A stretch of DNA of 64,000 bases, taken from assembly GCA_900316505.1 (NCBI GenBank), contig ONDH01000022.1, forward strand, positions 1 to 64,000, in the 5' to 3' direction. Below are positions 58,028 to 64,000 of the stretch, piece after piece (the first letter of the stretch is position 1; each line of letters starts with the position of its first letter). A program made the translations under genes and the position numbers. Below the pieces are notes generated by a model. That model did not search any database. It worked only from the letters and a program-made list of their open reading frames with translations, and was not told the DNA's origin. The DNA is from an uncultured Prevotellaceae bacterium (GTDB lineage Bacteria; Bacteroidota; Bacteroidia; Bacteroidales; Bacteroidaceae).

Positions 58028-59308
58028 TTACATCTTTGCCATTGCCTGTTCGAGGTCAGCAATGATGTCCTCGGCATTCTCGATGCCCACAGAGAGGCGC
58101 ACGAGGTCAGGAGCCACACCTGCCTCACGCAGTTGTTCGTCGGAGAGCTGACGGTGGGTGTGGCTGGCTGGGTGCAACACACAAGTGCGGGCATCTGCCA
58201 CGTGGGTGACGATACTGATGAAGTCGAGGTTGTCCATGAACTTGATGGCTTCTTCACGGCTTCCCTTCAAACCGAAAGCGATGACACCGCAAGAACCATT
58301 AGGCAGGTACTTCTGACCTAATTCATAGTATTTATTGCCTGGCAGACCGCAGTAGTTCACCCAACCCACCTTCGGGTTCTTTTCCAACCACTCTGCCACC
58401 TTCTGGGCATTAGCACAATGCTGACGCATGCGGAGATGGAGCGTTTCCAATCCGAGATTGAGAAGGAAGGAGTTCTGAGGAGCAGGAATGGAACCGAGGT
58501 CACGCATGAGCTGAGAAACGAGCTTGGTTGAGTAAGCCAACTTGCCAAATGCCTTCGTGTAGGTGAGACCGTGGTAACTCTCATCGGGAGTGGTCAAGCC
58601 AGGGAATTTCTCGCTATAGGCATCCCAGTCGAAGTTGCCGCTATCAACCACACAACCGCCCACCTGAGTGGCATGTCCATCCATGTACTTCGTGGTGGAG
58701 TGCGTCACGATGTCGCAGCCCCACTCGAAAGGACGGCAGTTAATCGGTGTAGCGAAGGTGTTATCCACGATGAGTGGCACACCATGCTTGTGCGCCATCT
58801 TGGCAAAACGCTCAATGTCGAACACGTTGCCGCCAGGGTTGCTGATGGTCTCGCCGAAGAAGCACTTGGTGTTAGGACGGAACTCCTTCTCGATGCGCTC
58901 GTCATCCCAATCGGGGTCAATGAAGGTACACTCGATGCCGAGCTTCTTCATGGTCACGCCAAAGAGGTTGAACGTGCCACCATAGATGGTGTTGGAGGTG
59001 ATGAAATGGTCGCCAGCCTCACAGATATTGAATACTGCATAGAAGTTAGCCGCCTGTCCGCTGCTGGTCAGCACAGCACCCACACCACCTTCGAGGGCGG
59101 CAATCTTCTTTGCCACCTGGTCGTTGGTGGGATTGGCCAGACGTGTATAGAAATATCCAGCATCTTTCAAGTCGAAGAGACGAGCCATCTGCTCGCTCGT
59201 TTCGTACTTGAAAGTGGTACTCTGATAGATGGGCAGCTGCTGAGGCTCGCCCTTCGATGGTTTCCATCCGCCATGCACGCAGATGGTCTCAAGATTCTTC
59301 TTACTCAT
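58028..59308 (-). CDS. metY: O-acetylhomoserine sulfhydrylase
   Basis: This PLP-dependent enzyme of 426 residues makes homocysteine (or cysteine) from O-acetylated homoserine and sulfide. The start MSKKNLETICVHGGWKPSKG is typical. The PLP Lys is in THSTTKYMDGHATQVGG (about residue 205), and substrate and PLP-phosphate motifs include SSGQAANFYAVFNICEAGDH and VDNTFATP. The C-terminus HPASHTHRQLSDEQL has the usual Arg/Ser pocket. It is driven by a minus-strand TACCTTTG box (59335-59342). Confidence 0.95.
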   Translation of the reverse strand: MSKKNLETICVHGGWKPSKGEPQQLPIYQSTTFKYETSEQMARLFDLKDAGYFYTRLANPTNDQVAKKIAALEGGVGAVLTSSGQAANFYAVFNICEAGDHFITSNTIYGGTFNLFGVTMKKLGIECTFIDPDWDDERIEKEFRPNTKCFFGETISNPGGNVFDIERFAKMAHKHGVPLIVDNTFATPINCRPFEWGCDIVTHSTTKYMDGHATQVGGCVVDSGNFDWDAYSEKFPGLTTPDESYHGLTYTKAFGKLAYSTKLVSQLMRDLGSIPAPQNSFLLNLGLETLHLRMRQHCANAQKVAEWLEKNPKVGWVNYCGLPGNKYYELGQKYLPNGSCGVIAFGLKGSREEAIKFMDNLDFISIVTHVADARTCVLHPASHTHRQLSDEQLREAGVAPDLVRLSVGIENAEDIIADLEQAMAKM

Positions 59309-59334
59309 ATTGTTGATTTTAGTTTTTTGTCATG

Positions 59335-59342
59335 CAAAGGTA
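59335..59342 (-). promoter_or_regulatory. promoter -7 box of metY
   Basis: TACCTTTG on the minus strand, 27 bp before the metY start; it touches the gdhA terminator hairpin. Confidence 0.5.
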
Positions 59343-59343
59343 C

Positions 59344-59382
59344 AACAAAAAAACGCATCAAGCAAATGCTCGATGCGTTTTT
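59344..59382 (-). terminator. terminator of gdhA
   Basis: On the minus strand AAAACGCATC and GATGCGTTTT form a stem followed by a run of T. It lies about 155 bp after the gdhA stop, beyond two tandem copies of the gene end. Confidence 0.8.
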
Positions 59383-59398
59383 CTTATATTGAGTGTCG

Positions 59399-59560
59399 AT
59401 TATACGATGCCCTGAGCCATCATAGAGAGGAAACGTTGGCTTCGCTTACGCTTCGCCGAAGTTTCTCATTATACGATGCCCTGAGCCATCATGGAGAGGA
59501 AACGTTGGCTTCGCTTACGCTTCGCCGAAGTTTCTCATTATACGATGCCCTGAGCCATCA
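59399..59560. repeat. 69-bp tandem duplication of the gdhA 3' end
   Basis: Two full 69-bp units (59399-59467 and 59468-59536) precede the real gene end at 59537. Each unit repeats the last codons of gdhA (ATTATACGATGCCCTGAGCC on the plus strand), followed by GAGAGGAAACGTTGGCTTCG and GCTTCGCCGAAGTTTCTC. The two units differ at one base. The inner word belongs to the CTTCGGCGAAGCCAACGTT repeat family. Confidence 0.95.
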
Positions 59561-60878
59561 TAGCCTTCGCAACTTTCATGAAGCCTGCAACGTTAGCACC
59601 CTTCACGTAGTTCACGTAGCCGTCAGCCTCTGTGCCGTACTTCACGCAGTTCTCGTGGATGTTCTCCATGATCCAGAGGAGCTTAGCGTCAACCTCTTCA
59701 GCTGACCAAGACAGACGCTCTGAGTTCTGAGACATCTCAAGACCTGATACAGATACACCACCTGCGTTAGAAGCCTTACCGGGAGAGTAAAGAATCTTAG
59801 CCTCCTGGAATACGCGGATAGCGCCTGGAGTAGATGGCATGTTAGCACCTTCAGCCACAGCGATAACGCCGTTAGCGATAAGAGCCTTAGCCTGCTCTTC
59901 GTTCAACTCGTTCTGAGTTGCACAAGGCAGAGCAATGTCAGCCTTCTCGAACCAAGGCTTTGCACCGTCACCAACGTACTTAGCAGTTGGGTACTTGTCA
60001 ACATATTCCTTGATACGGCCACGGTAAACGTTCTTCAGCTCCATGATGTAGTCGAGCTTAGCGCGGTCGATACCGTCTGGGTCGTAGATGTAACCGTTAG
60101 AGTCAGACATGGTCATCACCTTACCACCGAGCTGGAGCACCTTCTCAGCAGCATACTGAGCCACGTTACCAGCACCAGAGATGAGCACCTTCTTGCCTTC
60201 AATCTTGTCGCCCTTAGTCTTCAACATAGCGCGGAGGAAGTAAACTGTACCGTAACCAGTTGCTTCAGGACGGATGAGAGAACCACCGAACTCGATGCCC
60301 TTACCAGTGAGCACACCGCTGTACTCGCGAGTGAGCTTCTTGTACATACCGAACATGTAACCTACCTCACGGCCACCTACGCCGATGTCACCTGCTGGTA
60401 CATCTACATCAGGACCGATGTGACGAGTCAACTCAAGCATGAAAGCCTGGCAGAAACGCATCACCTCAGCGTTGCTCTTGCCACGTGGAGAGAAGTCAGA
60501 GCCACCCTTACCACCACCCATTGGGAGTGTAGTGAGTGAGTTCTTGAAAGTCTGCTCGAATGCGAGGAACTTCAGGATACCGAGGTTCACAGAGCTGTGG
60601 AAACGGATACCACCCTTGTAGGGGCCAATAGCGTTGTTGTGCTGGATGCGGTAGCCCATGTTGGTCTGAATCTGACCCTTGTCGTCCATCCAAGTAACGC
60701 GGAACTGATATACGCGATCTGGAATGCAGAGACGCTCAACAAGGTTCACCTTGTCGAACTCTGGGTGCTTGTTGTACTCTTCCTCGATAGTGCCGAGAAC
60801 TTCTTCTACTGCCTGATGATACTCAGGTTCATTTGGAAAGCGACGCTTAAGGTCTTCCAATACTTTTTTTGCGTCCAT
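59538..60878 (-). CDS. gdhA: NADP-specific glutamate dehydrogenase
   Basis: This hexameric glutamate dehydrogenase of 446 residues assimilates ammonium with 2-oxoglutarate. The glutamate-binding region PMGGGKGGSDFSPRGKS contains the catalytic Lys (about residues 115-130). The nucleotide-binding loop is SGAGNVAQYAAEKV, followed by MSDSNGYIYDPDGID. Length is normal for the 50-kDa type. The C-terminal ten codons are repeated twice behind the stop codon. The promoter box TAACTTTG is on the minus strand at 60994-61001. Confidence 0.97.
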   Translation of the reverse strand: MDAKKVLEDLKRRFPNEPEYHQAVEEVLGTIEEEYNKHPEFDKVNLVERLCIPDRVYQFRVTWMDDKGQIQTNMGYRIQHNNAIGPYKGGIRFHSSVNLGILKFLAFEQTFKNSLTTLPMGGGKGGSDFSPRGKSNAEVMRFCQAFMLELTRHIGPDVDVPAGDIGVGGREVGYMFGMYKKLTREYSGVLTGKGIEFGGSLIRPEATGYGTVYFLRAMLKTKGDKIEGKKVLISGAGNVAQYAAEKVLQLGGKVMTMSDSNGYIYDPDGIDRAKLDYIMELKNVYRGRIKEYVDKYPTAKYVGDGAKPWFEKADIALPCATQNELNEEQAKALIANGVIAVAEGANMPSTPGAIRVFQEAKILYSPGKASNAGGVSVSGLEMSQNSERLSWSAEEVDAKLLWIMENIHENCVKYGTEADGYVNYVKGANVAGFMKVAKAMMAQGIV

Positions 60879-60993
60879 GTGTAATGGTTTTAAAATGTTA
60901 TTGGTATATAAGTTGAATTTCTTTTGCTTTATTCTGCCCGTAGAACATGCCTGAAAACAGGCTTTCCGTGTCTGCGTTTTATGATTTCGGGTG

Positions 60994-61001
60994 CAAAGTT
61001 A
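60994..61001 (-). promoter_or_regulatory. promoter -7 box of gdhA
   Basis: TAACTTTG on the minus strand with a TTG 20 nt upstream (61022-61024), 116 bp from the gdhA start. Together with the plus-strand box at 61085-61092 (TATCTTTG) it makes the 400-bp region 60879-61278 a divergent promoter region; no gene is seen there. Confidence 0.55.
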
Positions 61002-61084
61002 GACTTTTTCCACAAAACTTGCAAAAAATCTAACAAAAAAACATCTTTTTTTAAGAAAAAGTTTCAAAATTACTCTAAAACGAC

Positions 61085-61092
61085 TATCTTTG
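61085..61092 (+). promoter_or_regulatory. promoter -7 box of Xaa-Pro aminopeptidase
   Basis: TATCTTTG in an AT-rich stretch. The predicted leader of about 185 nt contains the GTACT-rich palindrome. Confidence 0.45.
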
Positions 61093-61176
61093 TGGAAAAA
61101 TTACAGCAAATCATCAAGCCGTTCCACCGAGAAGCGTGCTGGTGTTTCCGCATCACAGCTCCTTACGCAACCACTT

Positions 61177-61242
61177 CAGTACTTCTTCGGAAGTACTCGC
61201 GTACTGACGCGGCGGTACTGTAGTACTTTCGAAGAAGTACTG
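61177..61242. repeat. palindrome with six GTACT words in the aminopeptidase leader
   Basis: The perfect 13-bp arms CAGTACTTCTTCG (61177-61189) and CGAAGAAGTACTG (61230-61242) enclose further GTACT words (AAGTACTCGCGTACTG, CGGTACTGTAGTACTTTC). It sits 37 bp before the TTG start and could form a stable leader hairpin. Confidence 0.8.
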
Positions 61243-61278
61243 GCGACGGGACGGAGCACTTAAACAACCAAGAAGAAC

Positions 61279-63042
61279 TTGAAAACGACAGAGAAAGTGG
61301 AGGCGCTCCGCCGCCTTATGCAGCAAGAAGGCATCAGCGCCTTCATCACCCCCAGCACCGATCCCCATGCTGGAGAATATGTGCCTGAACGCTGGAAAGC
61401 ACGCCAATGGATCAGCGGTTTCACAGGTTCGGCTGGCACAGCAGTGGTGACACTTGACAAAGCAGCCCTTTGGACAGATTCGCGCTATTTCATCCAAGCC
61501 GCAGAACAACTGGCGGGCACGGAATATGTGTTGATGAAAGAAAAAATTGAAGGCACACCCTCCATCACCGAGTGGCTGAGTGATGTTCTGCCAGAAGGGA
61601 GTGTGGTGGCTGTCGATGGATGGGTGAACACCACCTCCGAAGTGGAAAGTCTGACGGACGAGCTGAAAGCTTACAGCCTCACACTCCGCACAGACATTGA
61701 CCCTTACGCAGCAATTTGGGAAGACCGCCCTGCCCTTCCTCAGAGCAAAGCCTTCATCCAAGGACTGGAATATGCAGGTGAGAGTGCCGCATCCAAGATT
61801 CAGCGCATCCGAGAGAAAATAGGACAGAACGCCATTGTGGTATCCAGCCTTGAAGAAGTGGCGTGGACGCTCAACTTACGCGCCGACGATGTGCTCTACA
61901 CACCTTTTGTGCTTGGTTATGTGCTCATCACACCTGCTGATGCCTATTTATATATATGTAAAGAAAAAGTCACACCCGAAGTAGTTGACTATCTGAAAGG
62001 CGAAGGAGTCACCCTTCGTGAGTACGGTGATATCATCTCCGACCTTCAGAACCTCAACCTGCACGTGTGGGTGCAACCTGAAAAGACCAACTACACTGTC
62101 TATTCCGCCATCCAATGCCCCATTCGCAAGGACAGTCCCGTGGAACAGATGCTCATTTTCAAGAACGAGGTGGAAATCAAAGGCTTCCGCAACGCAATGG
62201 AGAAGGATGGCGTGGCGATGGTGAAATGGATGAAGTGGACACTTGAAAACGTGCCCAAGGGCGGACAGACAGAACTTTCCCTCTCAAAGAAATTGGAGGA
62301 ATTGCGCGCAGAACAACCTTTATTCAAGGGCATCAGTTTTGAGAGCATTATGGGCTACGCACATCATGGTGCCATCGTCCATTACGCCCCCACTCCCGAG
62401 ACCGACATCCCCGTTCTGCCTGAAGGGCTCCTGCTCATCGACTCTGGCGGTCAGTATCTCGATGGCACCACCGACATCACGCGCACCATTCCGTTGGGTC
62501 CCCTCACATGGGAGATGCGCCGCGATTACACATTGGTGCTCAAAGGATGGATCCGCCTTGGTTCCGCTGTCTTTCCCAAAGGCACATGCGGCACGCAACT
62601 CGATGTCCTTGCCCGCGACGCCATGTGGAGACACGGCATCAATTACCTGCATGGAACGGGGCATGGCGTGGGGCAATTCATGTCTGTCCACGAAGCCATT
62701 GACCTCCACCAGTTCCGCATGCAATGGCGTCCCACCCCTCTTCTACCGGGCATGACCATCACCGATGAACCCGGCATCTACATCGAAGGTTCCCACGGTG
62801 TGCGCCACGAAGACACCATGCTCGTAGTCAAAGCCACCGAAGGCATCACCTTTGGTCCCTACTACACCTTCGAGCACCTCACCCTCTGCCCCATTCTCAC
62901 TTCGCCCATCCTCGTGGAGATGCTCACCGAGGAAGAGCGCCAATGGTTCAACAACTACCAAAAGACCGTTTATGAGCGACTATCCCCACGTCTTGACGAG
63001 GAGCACAAAGCGTGGCTGAAGGAAGTGACAAAACCATTGTAA
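61279..63042 (+). CDS. Xaa-Pro aminopeptidase (aminopeptidase P family), TTG start
   Basis: This is a metallo-aminopeptidase of 587 residues that removes N-terminal residues before proline. Two creatinase-like N-terminal domains (residues 1-290) precede the pita-bread catalytic domain. Metal-ligand motifs are LLIDSGGQYLDGTTDITRT (Asp pair), GTGHGVGQFMSVHE (His), TDEPGIYIEGSHG and HEDTMLV (Glu). The reading frame begins at TTG (61279), since no ATG lies between the in-frame stop at 61261 and codon 14. The encoded MKTTEKVEALRRLMQQEGIS fits family N-termini, so TTG is the likely start. Confidence 0.92.
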   Translation: MKTTEKVEALRRLMQQEGISAFITPSTDPHAGEYVPERWKARQWISGFTGSAGTAVVTLDKAALWTDSRYFIQAAEQLAGTEYVLMKEKIEGTPSITEWLSDVLPEGSVVAVDGWVNTTSEVESLTDELKAYSLTLRTDIDPYAAIWEDRPALPQSKAFIQGLEYAGESAASKIQRIREKIGQNAIVVSSLEEVAWTLNLRADDVLYTPFVLGYVLITPADAYLYICKEKVTPEVVDYLKGEGVTLREYGDIISDLQNLNLHVWVQPEKTNYTVYSAIQCPIRKDSPVEQMLIFKNEVEIKGFRNAMEKDGVAMVKWMKWTLENVPKGGQTELSLSKKLEELRAEQPLFKGISFESIMGYAHHGAIVHYAPTPETDIPVLPEGLLLIDSGGQYLDGTTDITRTIPLGPLTWEMRRDYTLVLKGWIRLGSAVFPKGTCGTQLDVLARDAMWRHGINYLHGTGHGVGQFMSVHEAIDLHQFRMQWRPTPLLPGMTITDEPGIYIEGSHGVRHEDTMLVVKATEGITFGPYYTFEHLTLCPILTSPILVEMLTEEERQWFNNYQKTVYERLSPRLDEEHKAWLKEVTKPL

Positions 63043-63154
63043 AGTGAAAAGTGAAAAGTGAAGAGTGAAAAATCTAAGTTACCAACCATGCGGGATGCTC
63101 CTTTTTTGCCAAGGTAACTTAGATTTTTCACTCTTCACTTTTCACTTTTCACTT
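63042..63154. repeat. palindromic element with perfect 42-bp arms
   Basis: The inverted arms at 63042-63083 and 63113-63154 match at all 42 positions. They are built of GTGAAAA words ending AAATCTAAGTTACC. The loop begins AACCATGCGGGATGC. The element starts at the stop codon of the aminopeptidase gene and ends 31 bp before the ruvA promoter box. Confidence 0.95.
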
Positions 63155-63184
63155 ATCCTCTCTTCACTTTTCACTTAAAATTCG

Positions 63185-63192
63185 TATCTTTG
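63185..63192 (+). promoter_or_regulatory. promoter -7 box of ruvA
   Basis: TATCTTTG lies 23 bp before the ruvA ATG. The upstream -33 region is made of TTCACTTTTCAC repeat words from the neighbouring element. Confidence 0.5.
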
Positions 63193-63214
63193 CCCACAAA
63201 AACAAACGAACATC

Positions 63215-63817
63215 ATGATTGAATACATCCGAGGTATCCTCGACGAACTCACCCCCACCCAAGCCACCATCGAAGCACATGGCGTGGGCTATCTCCTCAA
63301 CATCTCCCTCAACACCTACACTGCCTTGCAAGGCAAAAGTGAAGCGCGTCTATTCGTCTATGAATCTATCCGCGAAGACGCATGGACCCTCTTCGGCTTT
63401 GCCACCAAGCAGGAGCGCGAACTATTCCTCATGCTCATCAGCGTGAGTGGCGTAGGTGGCAACACTGCCCGCACTATGCTCAGCAGCTTCTCCGCTCCCG
63501 AATTGGCAGGGCTCATCATGGAAGGTAACGAGCGTATGCTTAAGACCGTCAAAGGACTTGGCGCCAAGACAGCCCAACGCATCATCGTGGAATTGCGCGA
63601 CAAGGTCGTTTCCCTCGGCATTCAGGCCGTGTCCCCATCAGGCGAAAACAGCACACCAGCCATTGCCAACACAGAAATCTACAACGAAGCCTGCGAAGCT
63701 CTCAAGATGCTTGGCTTCCCACCAGCTCCCGTTGCCAAGACCGTTAAGGCTATACTCAAAGACGAGCCTGACGCCCCTGTCGAGAAGGTCATCAAAATGG
63801 CTCTCAAGATGCTGTAA
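63215..63817 (+). CDS. ruvA: Holliday junction DNA helicase subunit RuvA
   Basis: RuvA (200 residues) binds four-way junctions as a tetramer and loads the RuvB motor. It has an N-terminal OB-fold (MIEYIRGILDELTPTQATIE, with GVGYLLNI), tandem helix-hairpin-helix motifs (ISVSGVGGNTARTML and VKGLGAKTAQRIIVELRDK) and a C-terminal UBA-like domain (EALKMLGFPPAPVAKTVKAI). The linker is short. A gene encoding a patatin begins 38 bp downstream. Confidence 0.96.
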   Translation: MIEYIRGILDELTPTQATIEAHGVGYLLNISLNTYTALQGKSEARLFVYESIREDAWTLFGFATKQERELFLMLISVSGVGGNTARTMLSSFSAPELAGLIMEGNERMLKTVKGLGAKTAQRIIVELRDKVVSLGIQAVSPSGENSTPAIANTEIYNEACEALKMLGFPPAPVAKTVKAILKDEPDAPVEKVIKMALKML

Positions 63818-63855
63818 AATTCATCAACACAGACTCCCTACACATACACACAACC

Positions 63856-64000
63856 GTGAAGAAAATCATCTTTTTACTCATCATGGCACTTCATGTGTTG
63901 AGTGCCTATAGCCAAGACTCCATACCTGCCAGAAAAAAGGTGGCAGTTGTGCTCAGCGGTGGTGGAGCTAAAGGCATGGCACATATTGGTGCCCTGAAAG
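63856..64000 (+). CDS. patatin-like phospholipase, N-terminal part (runs off the window)
   Basis: Only the first 48 codons are present. A GTG start at 63856 gives a signal peptide (MKKIIFLLIMALHVLSAYSQ), followed by VAVVLSGGGAKGMAHIGALK. This is the oxyanion-hole motif of patatin phospholipases; the GxSxG nucleophile would follow beyond the window. Bacteroidetes homologues are large secreted or outer-membrane-anchored enzymes. The start codon is not certain. Confidence 0.8.
   Translation, partial: MKKIIFLLIMALHVLSAYSQDSIPARKKVAVVLSGGGAKGMAHIGALK

Overview
The window looks like a chromosome segment of a gut- or rumen-type Bacteroidales bacterium, most likely a Prevotella relative. Many genes are preceded by the Bacteroidetes promoter pattern (TTTG, 19-21 nt, TAnnTTTG). 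The orthologue set (rprXY, DUF4924, TolC/MFP/RND efflux, a fusA2-like EF-G, MetY) and the plant-polysaccharide enzymes (GH51, GH35, CE1-like esterase) fit that group. No rRNA, tRNA, CRISPR array or complete insertion sequence was seen.

Layout. 0.2-6.5 kb: a WG-repeat lipoprotein, a histidine phosphatase, an esterase and two tandem YncE-like propellers. 6.7-12.8 kb: a minus-strand efflux operon (TolC, MFP, RND, PII-like protein). 13.1-14.1 kb: a ROK kinase. 14.7-23.5 kb: a plus-strand housekeeping run (LysE, DUF4924, rfbD, prfC, threonylcarbamoyl-AMP synthase, ClC, fmt, ECF sigma), interrupted by two repeat-bounded elements, one carrying a DUF559 nuclease. 23.6-35.3 kb: a small lipoprotein, a TlpA-like protein, hemW, fusA2, rprX/rprY, rpsF-rpsR-rplI and a 5'-nucleotidase. 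35.5-37.5 kb: GH51. 37.5-45.4 kb: an accessory island with gene remnants, a Fic protein, a minus-strand operon of EcoRI-type methylase, DUF262-HNH protein and GIY-YIG protein, a divergent polyvalent-type kinase and a truncated Dam fragment. 45.5-58 kb: a CE1-like esterase, DUF486, three ECF sigma cassettes, trpB2 and GH35. 58-64 kb: metY, gdhA, an Xaa-Pro aminopeptidase, ruvA and the start of a patatin.

The most unusual content is non-coding. (1) Tandem arrays built from degenerate 23-bp bricks. The best has 13 units in perfect register at 37687-37985, and others lie at 13050, 14375 and 45069. They resemble, from memory, the BrickBuilt MITE-like elements of Porphyromonas gingivalis, and two of them bracket the accessory island. 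(2) A family of long palindromes whose arms differ completely between loci but whose off-centre core is nearly constant (CCATGCGG). Some have perfect arms of up to 42 bp. The repeats bounding the DUF559 nuclease carry the same core, so that nuclease is a candidate mobiliser. (3) Heptanucleotide repeats (AGTTGAC/AGTTTAG type) that also lie inside the ROK and GH35 genes and form the end of an ECF sigma gene. (4) A dispersed repeat that carries a complete outward promoter. Several repeat arms supply the stop codon or the leader of the neighbouring gene.

The accessory operon (methylase, DUF262-HNH, GIY-YIG) with its divergent kinase is the best candidate for a protein-based defence system. Its methylase contains an unexpected dockerin-like calcium-loop motif.
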